From NCBI GenBank assembly GCA_963772375.1, contig CAVYXG010000001.1:124001-188000 (forward strand): a DNA stretch of 64,000 nt, read 5' to 3'. The position numbers and the translations under genes are program-made. The notes beneath the pieces are model-generated. The model did not search any database, was not told the origin of the DNA, and worked only from the letters and a program-made list of their open reading frames with translations. The DNA is from DATBHM01 sp963772375 (lineage in GTDB: Bacteria > Actinomycetota > UBA4738 > JACQTL01). Within the stretch, counting starts at the first letter, position 1; every line of letters begins with the position of its first letter. This document shows positions 44,550-53,125 of the stretch, piece after piece.

Positions 44550-45773
44550 ATGGAGCCGAACGAGCAGGGGTCGCTCGCGGGTCGCCGGGTGCTGCTCGGC
44601 GTGACGGGCGGGATCGCCGCCTACAAGGCCGTCCTGCTGGCACGGCTGCTGATGAAGGCGGGCGCCGCCGTCCAGGTCGTGATGACGCAGGCAGCCACCC
44701 GCTTCGTCGGGCCGGACACGTTCGCCGCGCTCACCGGCCGGCCCGCCCGCACCGATGTCTTCGACGGGGTCGAGCACGTCCTGCACGTCCGCCTGGCGCA
44801 CGAGGCCGACGTCGCCGTCGTGGCCCCCGCCACGGCCAACGTCATCGCCCGCCTCGCGCTCGGTCTGGCCGACGACATGGTCACGTCCACGCTGCTGGAG
44901 GCCCGATGTCCCGTGGTCGTCGCCCCGGCGATGCACACCGGCATGTACGAACACCCGGCCACGCAGGAACACCTCCGCACGCTGGCCGGCCGCGGCGTCG
45001 CGATCGTGGGCCCGGCGGTGGGCTCGCTCGCCGCCGGCGACGAGGGGCTCGGGCGCATGAGCGAGCCGGAGGAGATCGCGGAGGCGGTCGGGGCCGCGCT
45101 GGGGGTCGCCCCCGAGCGCGACCTGGCCGGCAGGACCGTGCTCGTGACCGCGGGCCCAACGCACGAGCCGATCGACCCGGTCCGGTTCATCGGGAACAAC
45201 TCCAGTGGGCGCATGGGCAACGCGGTGGCACGTGAGGCGGCCGGACGGGGCGCGCACGTCGTCCTGGTCACGGGGCCGGTGACGATCGCGCCACCCGGGG
45301 GCGTCGACGTCGTCCCGGTCACGACCGCGCAGGAGATGCACGACGCGGTGCAGACGCGCCTGGACCGTGTGGACGCGGTCGTGATGGCGGCGGCGGTGGC
45401 CGACTGGCGCCCCGCGGCGGTCGCGGGGGAGAAGCTCAAGAAGGAGGCCGGCGCGCCGCGGTTCAAGCTGGTTCCGACGCCGGACATCCTCGCCGAGCTC
45501 GGCCGTTCGAAGGGCGGCCGTGTGCTGGTCGGCTTCGCCGCGGAGACGGAGGACCTCGAGGCGGCCGGGCGCCGCAAGCTCGAGTCGAAGGGCCTCGACC
45601 TCATCGTCGTCAACCAGGTGGGCCGCGAGGGGACCGGGTTCGGCAGCGAGACGAACGACGCGATGATCCTCTCGTCCGCGGGCGACGACGAACCGATGCG
45701 TTCCTGGACCAAGCGAGAGCTCGCGGGCGCGATCCTCGACCGCGTCGCCAAGCTGCTCCCGGAACGCTCCTGA
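44550..45773 (+). CDS. coaBC: Bifunctional phosphopantothenoylcysteine decarboxylase/synthetase
   Basis: Two steps of coenzyme A synthesis. CoaC domain: LLGVTGGIAAYKAVLLARLL, the catalytic His in HVRLAHEADV, ATANVIARLALGLADDM and PAMHTGMYEHPATQ. CoaB domain from about residue 190: VLVTAGPTHEPIDPVRFIGNNSSGRMG, VMAAAVADWRP, KLKK, VGFAAETEDLE and VVNQVGREGTGFGSETN. 407 residues. ATG 44550 with GGAGG seven bases before; GTG 44547 also possible. Confidence 0.96.
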   Translation: MEPNEQGSLAGRRVLLGVTGGIAAYKAVLLARLLMKAGAAVQVVMTQAATRFVGPDTFAALTGRPARTDVFDGVEHVLHVRLAHEADVAVVAPATANVIARLALGLADDMVTSTLLEARCPVVVAPAMHTGMYEHPATQEHLRTLAGRGVAIVGPAVGSLAAGDEGLGRMSEPEEIAEAVGAALGVAPERDLAGRTVLVTAGPTHEPIDPVRFIGNNSSGRMGNAVAREAAGRGAHVVLVTGPVTIAPPGGVDVVPVTTAQEMHDAVQTRLDRVDAVVMAAAVADWRPAAVAGEKLKKEAGAPRFKLVPTPDILAELGRSKGGRVLVGFAAETEDLEAAGRRKLESKGLDLIVVNQVGREGTGFGSETNDAMILSSAGDDEPMRSWTKRELAGAILDRVAKLLPERS

Positions 45774-45807
45774 CGGAGCGTGCGGGGGGAGCGGCGGGCC
45801 CTCCCGG

Positions 45808-45813
45808 TATACT
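45808..45813 (+). promoter_or_regulatory. -10 box of near-leaderless metK promoter
   Basis: TATACT followed after 9 bases by ATG 45823; no Shine-Dalgarno is present, consistent with leaderless initiation. No SAM riboswitch was recognised. Confidence 0.55.
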
Positions 45814-45822
45814 CCCGCGGTC

Positions 45823-47010
45823 ATGTCGCACCGCTACCTGTTCACCTCGGAGTCCGTGACCGAGGGTCACCCGGACAAGCTGGCCGACCAGATCTCGGAC
45901 TCCGTGCTCGACGCGATCTTCGAGCAGGACCCCAACGGCCGCGTGGCATGCGAGACGCTCGTCACCACCGGCCTCGCCATCGTCGCCGGAGAGATCTCGA
46001 CCGAGATCTACGTCGACATCCCCAAGGTCGTCCGCCGGACGATCAACGACATCGGCTACACGGATGCCACGTTCGGCATCGACGGCGCCACCTGCGGCGT
46101 GATCACGGCGATCCAGGAACAGTCGGCCGACATCGCGCTCGGCGTCGACACGGCCAGAGAGGTCAAGGAGGGCTCGCACGACGACCTCGACACGATCGGC
46201 GCCGGCGACCAGGGGATGATGTTCGGCTACGCGTGCCGGGACACCGAGGAGCTCATGCCGCTCCCCATCGCCATGGCCCACCGCCTGGCGAAACGGCTGG
46301 CCGACGTCCGCAAGGCGGGCGTCGTTCCTTATCTGCGGCCCGACGGCAAGTCCCAGGTGACGATCGAGTACGAGGGCAACAAGCCCGTGCGCGTCGACAC
46401 CGTGCTCATCTCCGCCCAGCATCGCGAGGAGGTCGACCTCGACAGCCTGCTGAAGCCGGACGTCGTGGCCGAGGTCATCGACCCGGTGCTCCGGGAGTTC
46501 CCCGATCTCGACACCGACGACGTGCGCGTCCTGGTGAACCCGACCGGGCGGTTCGAGATCGGCGGCCCCAAGGCCGACACCGGCCTCACGGGGCGCAAGA
46601 TCATGGTCGACTCCTACGGCGGGATGGCCCCGCACGGCGGCGGCTGCTTCAGCGGCAAGGACCCGACCAAGGTCGACCGGAGCGCCGCGTACATGGCCCG
46701 CTACGTCGCGAAGAACATCGTGGCCGCCGGCCTGGCCGACCGTGTGCAGCTCCAGGTGGCGTACGCGATCGGGACGGCCCACCCGGTGTCAACGACCGTG
46801 GACACGTTCGGGACCGAACAGCTCGACCCGGCGAAGATCCTCACGGCGGTCCAGGAGGTCTTCGACTTCCGGCCGGCGGCGATCATCCGGGACCTCGACC
46901 TCCGCCGGCCGATCTACCGCGAGACCGCAGCGTACGGGCACTTCGGTCGCAAGGGGCTCCCGTGGGAGGAGACCGACCGCGCCGACGACCTCCGCCGGTC
47001 GCTCGGGTAG
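45823..47010 (+). CDS. metK: S-adenosylmethionine synthetase
   Basis: ATP plus methionine to SAM. 395 residues: YLFTSESVTEGHPDKLADQISD, GAGDQGMMFGYACRDTEELMPL (signature 1), GGCFSGKDPTKVDRSAAYMAR (P-loop-like signature 2), and FGRKGLPWEETDRADDLR at the end. Start is clear. The stop TAG is followed directly by the priA reading frame. Confidence 0.97.
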   Translation: MSHRYLFTSESVTEGHPDKLADQISDSVLDAIFEQDPNGRVACETLVTTGLAIVAGEISTEIYVDIPKVVRRTINDIGYTDATFGIDGATCGVITAIQEQSADIALGVDTAREVKEGSHDDLDTIGAGDQGMMFGYACRDTEELMPLPIAMAHRLAKRLADVRKAGVVPYLRPDGKSQVTIEYEGNKPVRVDTVLISAQHREEVDLDSLLKPDVVAEVIDPVLREFPDLDTDDVRVLVNPTGRFEIGGPKADTGLTGRKIMVDSYGGMAPHGGGCFSGKDPTKVDRSAAYMARYVAKNIVAAGLADRVQLQVAYAIGTAHPVSTTVDTFGTEQLDPAKILTAVQEVFDFRPAAIIRDLDLRRPIYRETAAYGHFGRKGLPWEETDRADDLRRSLG

Positions 47011-47038
47011 TCCGGCCACGTCCTCTCCGCACCCCTGG

Positions 47039-48844
47039 GTCCTCTCCGGCCCCGTCGCGGTCTGCGTCGACCGCCCGCTGCTGTCGGTCGATCGGGAGTT
47101 CACCTACACGCTCGATCCGTCGCTGGAAGCCGGCGTCGGCTCACTCGTCCAGGTGTCGTTCCACGGCAAAGCCACGCGGGCGTGGGTGCTCGGGCCGACC
47201 GACGACGTCCCCCCGAGGATGCTGGCCGTGGGGAAGGCCGTGTCGCCCATCCGGTTCTTCGACGAGCGCATGCTCGCGCTGGCCCGCTGGATGGCCGAAC
47301 GGTACGTGGCGCCGCTGGCCGTCTGCCTGGCCCGGCTCTCGCCGCCCCGCGTGACCTCCGAGGAACGAACCCCGACCCCCGTCGAGTCCGAACGGCCGGA
47401 TCGGGGATGGCGGCCGGCCGGGCTGTTCGACCGGTACCGGGACGGTGCCGCGCTCGTTGCCGCGCTGTCCGGCAGCACGGGCGGCACGTTCGTCGTCCGG
47501 CCGGCCCCCGAGGACGAGCAGACACTCGCCGTCGAGGCGGTCGGGATGGCGCTCGCGGCCGGCCGCACGGCGATCGTGCTCGTCCCCGAGGCCGATCCGG
47601 TGCCGGCGACGGCGGCGGAGGTGGTGGAGGCGTTCGGGGACGACGTGGCCGTGTTGCTCGGCGGATCCGAACGGATCCGGTACCGGACGTGGCTCGCCAT
47701 CCAACGCGGCCGGTACCGCGTGGTGGTGAGCGGGCGGGCGGGCGCGTTCGCGCCGGTGCGGGATCTCGGGCTGATCTGGGTGTCGCGGGAGTCCCACCCC
47801 GGCCACCGCGAGGAGCGCTCGCCGGCCGCGCACGCGCGGGACGTCGCACGTGCCCGTGCGGAGATGGAGGGGGCCGTGTGTGTGCTCAGCGCCCTGTGCC
47901 CCACCGCCGAGGCCATGGCGGCGGGGGGGCGGGAGGTCGCGCCCGCGCAGCGGGCGTGGCCTCCGGTGGAGGTGGTCCGGCCCGGGCCCGAGGGCCGGGC
48001 GCCGCGACTCGTCGCGGCGCTCGGAGCCGCCCGGCGGGGCTTCCTGTACTCGCCGCTCCCCGGGTATGGCGTCGCGCGGGTGTGCCGTTCCTGCGGGGAA
48101 CCCGCCCGGTGTGCCGTCTGCTCCGGAACCCTTCGATCGGAGGGTGGTGAGGTCCGTTGCGTCGTGTGCGAGGCCCCCGGGCGGTGCGCGAGCTGCGGCG
48201 GGCGCGAGTTCGGCCTCGCCAGGGGCGGTGTGGAACGCGTGGAGGAGTGGGCCGGCCGGGTGGCCGCGGTCCCGGTTCGCCGCTGGGGCGCGGACGACAC
48301 CTCCGATGGGGCCCCGGTTGCTCGACCGTGGCCGGGCGCGGAGGGGATCCTCGTCGGGGGCGCCGAGGCGGTGAAGGACGTCCTCTCACCCGGGCTCGAC
48401 CTGGTCGGCATCCTCGACGCCGATCTCGCGGCGCGCCGCCCCGGCCTCGCATCCGGCGAACGCTCGCTCGCCCTGTGGATGGAGGCGGCGGGATGGGCCC
48501 GTCCGTCGGGCCGTGTCGTCGTGCAGTCGAGCCGGCCGAACGACCCCCTCGTCCAGGCGCTCGTCGCAGGGAACCCCGCGCGGTTCCACCGGGCGGACGC
48601 CCCCCGGCGGGCGGCAGCCGGCTTCCCGGTGGGGTTCCCGGTGTTCCGGGTGGTCGGGACCGCCGACCTGGACGCCGAGCTCACCGCCCTGGAGCCCGTG
48701 ACGCTCCTCGCGGTCGGTGTGGGCGACCAGCGCGTGTGTCTGATCACGGTCCGCCCGGACGCGGTGCCGGTGTTCGGGCGGACGATCCGTGAGCTCGCCG
48801 TGCGGGGGGTCGTGGCCAGGGTCGAGGCCGAGCCGCATCTGTAA
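47039..48844 (+). CDS. priA: Primosomal protein N' (PriA), helicase motifs degenerate; start unresolved
   Basis: Replication restart protein. The N-terminal 3'-DNA-binding domain begins VAVCVDRPLLSVDREFTYTL and continues GVGSLVQVSFHGKATRAWVLG. The Walker A position reads GGTFVVRPAPEDEQ and the DEEH box is lost (WVSRESH), so it should lack helicase activity, as known for actinobacterial PriA. The zinc region is intact (VCRSCGEPARCAVC, RCVVCEAPGRCASCGG). No ATG, GTG or TTG exists between the metK stop and the conserved N-terminus; the first in-frame GTG is 47153. GTC 47039 is only a provisional boundary. The frame runs +1 relative to metK across its TAG. Confidence 0.85.
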   Translation, partial: VLSGPVAVCVDRPLLSVDREFTYTLDPSLEAGVGSLVQVSFHGKATRAWVLGPTDDVPPRMLAVGKAVSPIRFFDERMLALARWMAERYVAPLAVCLARLSPPRVTSEERTPTPVESERPDRGWRPAGLFDRYRDGAALVAALSGSTGGTFVVRPAPEDEQTLAVEAVGMALAAGRTAIVLVPEADPVPATAAEVVEAFGDDVAVLLGGSERIRYRTWLAIQRGRYRVVVSGRAGAFAPVRDLGLIWVSRESHPGHREERSPAAHARDVARARAEMEGAVCVLSALCPTAEAMAAGGREVAPAQRAWPPVEVVRPGPEGRAPRLVAALGAARRGFLYSPLPGYGVARVCRSCGEPARCAVCSGTLRSEGGEVRCVVCEAPGRCASCGGREFGLARGGVERVEEWAGRVAAVPVRRWGADDTSDGAPVARPWPGAEGILVGGAEAVKDVLSPGLDLVGILDADLAARRPGLASGERSLALWMEAAGWARPSGRVVVQSSRPNDPLVQALVAGNPARFHRADAPRRAAAGFPVGFPVFRVVGTADLDAELTALEPVTLLAVGVGDQRVCLITVRPDAVPVFGRTIRELAVRGVVARVEAEPHL

Positions 48845-48847
48845 TCT
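48842..48847 (+). promoter_or_regulatory. Candidate -10 box of def-fmt-rsmB
   Basis: TGTAATCT (extended -10 form) overlaps the priA stop. It would give def a leader of about 64 bases. Confidence 0.35.
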
Positions 48848-48917
48848 TCGTTCCCGGCCGGACGGCCCGCCGTCGGCCGGCGCACGACGAAGGACTCCCG
48901 AGGAGACGGAACGACAC

Positions 48918-49439
48918 GTGGCGATCCATCCCATCCGACAGCTCGGCGACCCGGTGCTCCGGCAGCCCAGTGCCCCGATCGAACGGTTCGACGGGGCGCT
49001 CGCCGCGCTCGCTGCGGACATGATCGAGACGATGTACGACGCGCCCGGCGTCGGCCTGGCGGCGCCCCAGATCGGGCGGTCGATCCGGCTGATCGTGTAC
49101 GACGACGGCGACGGCAGCGGCGCGCATGTCCTCGCGAACCCCGAGATCTCCGGGCTCGAGGGTGAGGAGGTCATGGACGAGGGCTGTCTCTCCGTGCGGG
49201 GTCCGTACGCGGAGACGAAACGCGCGGCACGGGTGCACGTCCGGGGCCTGGACCTCCAGGGGCGCCCGGTCGAGTTCGACGCGGAGGGGTTTCTTGCGCG
49301 GATCATGCAGCACGAGACCGACCACCTCGCCGGGACGCTGTTCATCGACCGGCTGGACGACGAGGGCCGGCGCGAGGTGATGCGGCAGCTCCGGGAGCAG
49401 GAGGTGACCGCAACAAAGCGGCGGTTCCGCAGGGGGTGA
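48918..49439 (+). CDS. def: Peptide deformylase
   Basis: Fe/Zn hydrolase removing the N-formyl group. Motif 1 GVGLAAPQIG, motif 2 EGCLSV (metal Cys), motif 3 QHETDHL (metal His pair and catalytic Glu). 173 residues. GTG 48918 starts MAIHPIRQLGDPVLR, as in relatives. fmt follows after one base, the classical pairing. Confidence 0.96.
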   Translation: MAIHPIRQLGDPVLRQPSAPIERFDGALAALAADMIETMYDAPGVGLAAPQIGRSIRLIVYDDGDGSGAHVLANPEISGLEGEEVMDEGCLSVRGPYAETKRAARVHVRGLDLQGRPVEFDAEGFLARIMQHETDHLAGTLFIDRLDDEGRREVMRQLREQEVTATKRRFRRG

Positions 49440-49440
49440 C

Positions 49441-50415
49441 GTGGTGAGCGGCGACGAGCCCGCCGGAGGCGCGGGACGGCGCCCGCTCCGGGTGGCGTTC
49501 CTCGGGAACGATCCCTGGTCGGTGCCGCCGCTCGAGACGCTGGCCGCGTCGCCGCACCGCCCCGCGGTGGTGGCCACGGGCGTTCCCAAACCCGCGGGCC
49601 GGGGGTCGCGACTCACGTCGACGGCCGTGGCGGACGCCGCCCGGCGACTGGGGCTCGCACTCGCCGAGGTCGAGACCGTGAAGCGCGGTGCCGGGTTCGA
49701 GGCGCTCGCCTCCGCGCACCCCGACGTGCTGGTCGTCGTCGCCTACGGGGAGATCCTCCCGGACGCGATCCTGGAGCTGCCGTCGGTCGCGCCCGTCAAC
49801 CTGCACTTCTCACTGCTGCCCGAGCTCCGCGGGGCCTCGCCGGTCCAGCACGCGCTGCTGCACGGCCTCGTGCGGACGGGCGTGACCACCATGGTCATGG
49901 ACGCGGGACTCGACACCGGCCCGGTGCTGCTGCGGCGGACCGAGGAGATCCGTCCCGACGACGACGCCGGCTCCCTCGGCGAACGCCTCGCGCGGCTGGG
50001 CGGGAAGCTGCTGGTGGAGACGCTCGACGGCCTCGCGGACGGATCGGTGGCGCCGGCGCCCCAGGCTGGCGAACCGACCTACGCCCCCAAGCTCCGTGCC
50101 GACGACCGCGTCCTGCGCTGGTCCGAACCGGCCGAGTCGCTGGTGCGGCGCGTCCGGGCGCTGGCGCCGGACCCGGCGGCGACCACGGAGTTCCGCGGCG
50201 CGGGGTTGAAGGTGTTCCGCGCCTCGGCGGTGGAGGCGCCGGCCGGCGAGCCCGGCACCGTGGCCGCGGTCGACCGCGCCGGGATCACGGTGGCGGCCGG
50301 CGCCGGAGCGGTCCGGCTGGACGAGGTCGGGCCGGCGGGGCGACGGCGCATGTCCGGCGGCGACTTCGCCAGGGGGTTCCGGCCGGAACCGGGCGAGCGC
50401 CTGGGCGGTGCATGA
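49441..50415 (+). CDS. fmt: Methionyl-tRNA formyltransferase
   Basis: Formylates initiator Met-tRNA. 324 residues: LRVAFLGNDPWSVPPLETL, the catalytic region VNLHFSLLPELRGASPVQHALLHG with Asn and His, MDAGLDTGPVLL, and a C-terminal OB-like domain. GTG 49441 or 49444. Stop overlaps rsmB (ATGA). Confidence 0.95.
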   Translation: MVSGDEPAGGAGRRPLRVAFLGNDPWSVPPLETLAASPHRPAVVATGVPKPAGRGSRLTSTAVADAARRLGLALAEVETVKRGAGFEALASAHPDVLVVVAYGEILPDAILELPSVAPVNLHFSLLPELRGASPVQHALLHGLVRTGVTTMVMDAGLDTGPVLLRRTEEIRPDDDAGSLGERLARLGGKLLVETLDGLADGSVAPAPQAGEPTYAPKLRADDRVLRWSEPAESLVRRVRALAPDPAATTEFRGAGLKVFRASAVEAPAGEPGTVAAVDRAGITVAAGAGAVRLDEVGPAGRRRMSGGDFARGFRPEPGERLGGA

Positions 50416-51746
50416 GCGGCCCGCGGCGTCCACCGGGCGGCCGCGCGGACCCGCGGCCGGTGGCCCGGACCGACCCCCGCCAGGTCGCCGTCGACGTGAT
50501 CCGGCGGGTCACGGAGGAGCGGGCGTTCTCCACGCTGGTGATGGCCGGCGCCCTCGACCGGTCCCGGCTCGAGGGCCGCGACCGCGCCCTCGCCACCGAG
50601 CTCGGGTACGGGACCCTCCGACGGGTCCGCTCGCTGGACTGGGCGCTCGGGCCGCACGTCAGCCGCCCCCTCGAGCGGGTCTCGCCCCGGGCACTGGCGC
50701 TGCTGCGCCTCGGCGCCTATCAGATGCTGTTCACGCGCATCCCCCCGCACGCCGCCGTCGGCGAGACGGTTCGGCTGGCACGGCAGGGCGAACGGGGCTT
50801 CGTCAACGCCGTGCTCCGGTCGCTGAGCGCGGACCCGCCATCCTGGCCCGGCGGCGACGACCCCGAGTCCGTGTCCATCCGAACCGGCGTGTCGCCGTGG
50901 GCGATCGCCGAGCTCGAACGGGTCCTGCCGGAGGAGTTCCCGGCGGCCGCCGAGGCGCTGGCCGGCCCCGCGCCGCTCTCCATCCGGACGAACACCTGCC
51001 GGGTGAGCGCCGACCGCCTGATGGAGGCGCTCCGCGACGGGGGGTACGAGGCCCGCCCGGGCTCGCTCCATCCCGACACCCTGCACGTGGACGAGGCCTC
51101 GCCGACCCGTCTGCCCGGGTTCCGCGAGGGGTGGTTCGCGATCCAGGACGAGTCGTCCGCGTTCGTCGTCCGGGCCCTGGATCCGCAGCCGGGGGACCGC
51201 ATGCTCGACGTGTGCGCCGGGCCCGGCGGCAAGGCCACCCATGCCGCGTGCCTGGTCGGGGAGGACGGGACGCTCGTGGCCGCCGACCGGTCGCCGGCGC
51301 GCGCCCGGCTGGTCGCACAGCTCGCGTCGCGCCTGGGCGTTCGGGTTCGTGTGCTGGCCCAGGACGCGACCCGCCCGGCCCTCGACGGGGAGTTCGACCG
51401 GATCCTGGTCGACGCCCCGTGCTCGGGGATCGGCGCGGCCCGCCGGCGGCCCGAGCTGCTGTGGCGGCCGGCTCGGGACGACCTGTCCCGGCTGGCCCGC
51501 CTCCAGGTGGCGATCGCCTCGTCGGCGGCCGGGTTGCTCCGGCCCGGCGGTCGCCTGGTGTACTCGGTGTGCACGTTCCCCCGCGCGGAGACGGATGCCG
51601 CCTGCCGGGCCATCCTCCGGCACCGACCGGAGCTCGTGCCGGCCCCGATCGAGGGCCCGGAGGGATCCGCCGAGCGCGTTCGACTGTGGCCGCACCGCCA
51701 CGGGACCGACGCCATGTTCGTGGCCGCGTTCACCCGTCCGGCGTGA
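50412..51746 (+). CDS. rsmB: 16S rRNA (cytosine-5-)-methyltransferase RsmB
   Basis: Methylates C967 of 16S rRNA (E. coli numbering). NusB-like N-terminal domain (VAVDVIRRVTEERAFSTLVM, RALALLRLGAYQMLF), then the SAM domain: MLDVCAGPGGKATHAA, LVAADRSPARARL, ILVDAPCSGIGAARRRPE and the catalytic Cys in VYSVCTFPRAE. 444 residues. ATG overlaps fmt. rpe, which I recall next in mycobacteria, is absent. Confidence 0.95.
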   Translation: MSGPRRPPGGRADPRPVARTDPRQVAVDVIRRVTEERAFSTLVMAGALDRSRLEGRDRALATELGYGTLRRVRSLDWALGPHVSRPLERVSPRALALLRLGAYQMLFTRIPPHAAVGETVRLARQGERGFVNAVLRSLSADPPSWPGGDDPESVSIRTGVSPWAIAELERVLPEEFPAAAEALAGPAPLSIRTNTCRVSADRLMEALRDGGYEARPGSLHPDTLHVDEASPTRLPGFREGWFAIQDESSAFVVRALDPQPGDRMLDVCAGPGGKATHAACLVGEDGTLVAADRSPARARLVAQLASRLGVRVRVLAQDATRPALDGEFDRILVDAPCSGIGAARRRPELLWRPARDDLSRLARLQVAIASSAAGLLRPGGRLVYSVCTFPRAETDAACRAILRHRPELVPAPIEGPEGSAERVRLWPHRHGTDAMFVAAFTRPA

Positions 51747-51769
51747 GTCCGATCCGCCGCTCGCGGGCA

Positions 51770-51775
51770 TACAAT
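51770..51775 (+). promoter_or_regulatory. Candidate -10 box of the response regulator gene
   Basis: TACAAT with no good -35; leader of about 110 bases to GTG 51892. Confidence 0.35.
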
Positions 51776-51891
51776 CGGGCCTTCGGGGACGCCGCGCCGG
51801 GCTCAAGCAGGGCCCCCAACGTGCCGACTCCACAGGTGTCGGAACATGCGCCCGCAGGCCCGAGGCATCGGTGCCGAGGAAGGAACTGGAC

Positions 51892-52821
51892 GTGGCGGAA
51901 ACGATCCTGGTGGTGGACGACGACCCGGACATCGCCCGGTTCGTCGAGGTAAACCTGCGCTCGGTCGGCTACGACGTCTCCGTCGCCGGCGACGGCGAGG
52001 AGGCGCTGCTCAAGGCCGAGGAGCTCCATCCCGACCTCGTCCTGCTCGACGTCATGATGCCCCGAGTGGACGGGTTCGAGGTGGCGCAACGCCTCCGCCG
52101 GAACCCCCGCACGGCGAACACGAACATCATCATGCTCACGGCCAAGGCCCTGTCCTCCGACAAGGTCCTCGGCCTCACGAGCGGCGCAGACGACTACATC
52201 ATCAAGCCCTTCGACCCGATCGAGCTCCTGGCACGGGTCAAGACCACGCTGCGGCGCGCCAAGGACATGAAGGCGCTCAGCCCGCTCACCGGGCTCCCCG
52301 GGAACATCCGAATCCAGGAGGAGATCCAGCGCAAGGTCGACGACGAGATCCCGTTCGCCGTGCTGTACTGCGACCTGGACAACTTCAAGGCCTACAACGA
52401 TCACTACGGCTTCGCCCGCGGCGACCGGGTGATCGTCGCGGCGGCGCGCATCCTGCAGGAGATCGTCGAGGACGTGGCCCGCTCCGAGGGGTTCGTCGGG
52501 CACGTCGGCGGCGACGACTTCGTGGTGGTGCTCTCACCCGAGGTGGCCGAACAGGCGGCCGCGGCGATGTGCCAGCGGTTCGACGGCGAGATCCGGAACT
52601 TCTACGACCGCGAGGACCTCGAACGCGGGTGGGTCGAGGTGGAGGATCGGCAAGGCGTCCTGCAGCGGTTCGGCCTCATCGCGATCTCGATCGGAGTTGC
52701 CTCGACGGCCCGGCGGAAGTTCTCCCACTACGGCGAGGCGGTCGACGTGGCGACGGAGATGAAGCAGTACGCGAAGCGGCAGCCGGGATCGTCCTTCGCG
52801 GTCGACCGCCGCAGCACGTAG
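51892..52821 (+). CDS. Response regulator with REC and GGDEF-like (GGDDF) domains
   Basis: 309 residues, PleD-like layout. REC domain: acidic pocket ILVVDDDPDIARFV, phospho-acceptor Asp53 in LLDVMMPRVDGFEV, switch Thr in IMLTAKAL, Lys in YIIKPFDPIELL. From about residue 135, a diguanylate-cyclase fold: PFAVLYCDLDNFKAYNDHYGFARGDRVI and VGHVGGDDFVVVL, where the signature is GGDDF (residues 206-210) instead of GGDEF. It may be weakly active or a c-di-GMP/GTP sensor; no RxxD inhibitory site seen just upstream. GTG 51892 chosen because GGAAGGA lies eight bases before. No cognate kinase is adjacent. Confidence 0.87.
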   Translation: MAETILVVDDDPDIARFVEVNLRSVGYDVSVAGDGEEALLKAEELHPDLVLLDVMMPRVDGFEVAQRLRRNPRTANTNIIMLTAKALSSDKVLGLTSGADDYIIKPFDPIELLARVKTTLRRAKDMKALSPLTGLPGNIRIQEEIQRKVDDEIPFAVLYCDLDNFKAYNDHYGFARGDRVIVAAARILQEIVEDVARSEGFVGHVGGDDFVVVLSPEVAEQAAAAMCQRFDGEIRNFYDREDLERGWVEVEDRQGVLQRFGLIAISIGVASTARRKFSHYGEAVDVATEMKQYAKRQPGSSFAVDRRST

Positions 52822-52911
52822 CCGGCCGTCCCCGCCTCGCGACGTCAGGACTCGGCCACCGGCACCCTCGGGAACGGCAAAGCCGAACCGTCAGGGTTCC
52901 CCCGCCCGGCC

Positions 52912-52917
52912 TATACT
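52912..52917 (+). promoter_or_regulatory. -10 box of the riboflavin operon
   Basis: TATACT; a start near 52924 would place the whole FMN riboswitch in the leader. Confidence 0.5.
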
Positions 52918-52929
52918 CCCAACGGAAGC

Positions 52930-53051
52930 TCGTTCTCGGGGCGGGGTGCAACTCCCCACCGGCGGTGAGAGTCCGCGACCCCCCGGCAGCCGGTCGGGGG
53001 TGGACCCGGTGCAACTCCGGGACCGACCGTGACAGTCGGGATGGAAGAGGA
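52930..53051 (+). ncRNA. FMN riboswitch (RFN element)
   Basis: Conserved blocks in order: CTCGGGGCGGGGTGCAACTC, CCCACCGGCGGTGAGAGTCC, GCGACC, a variable GC-rich P3-like hairpin, GGTGCAACTCCGGGACCGAC, GTGACAGTCGGGATGGAAGA. The region 52822-53125 otherwise has no gene. About 75 bases separate it from the chosen ribD start, so FMN probably controls either termination or access to the ribD ribosome site; no clear terminator with a T-run was seen, which favours translational control or Rho. Confidence 0.95.
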
Positions 53052-53125
53052 CGGGCCGTGGCTCGGCCGTGCGATCCCGCCCGGCCTCCCCGGCCGTGGT
53101 CCACGCCCCCCGGGTGCAGGTGGCG

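Noticed and set aside
45780..45823. SAM riboswitch before metK
   Set aside because: Only about 50 bases separate metK from coaBC and the -10 box is 9 bases from the ATG, leaving no room for a leader RNA.
46742..47038. priA starting at GTG 46742 inside metK
   Set aside because: This would add about 100 Arg/Ser-rich residues that are only the shadow of metK.
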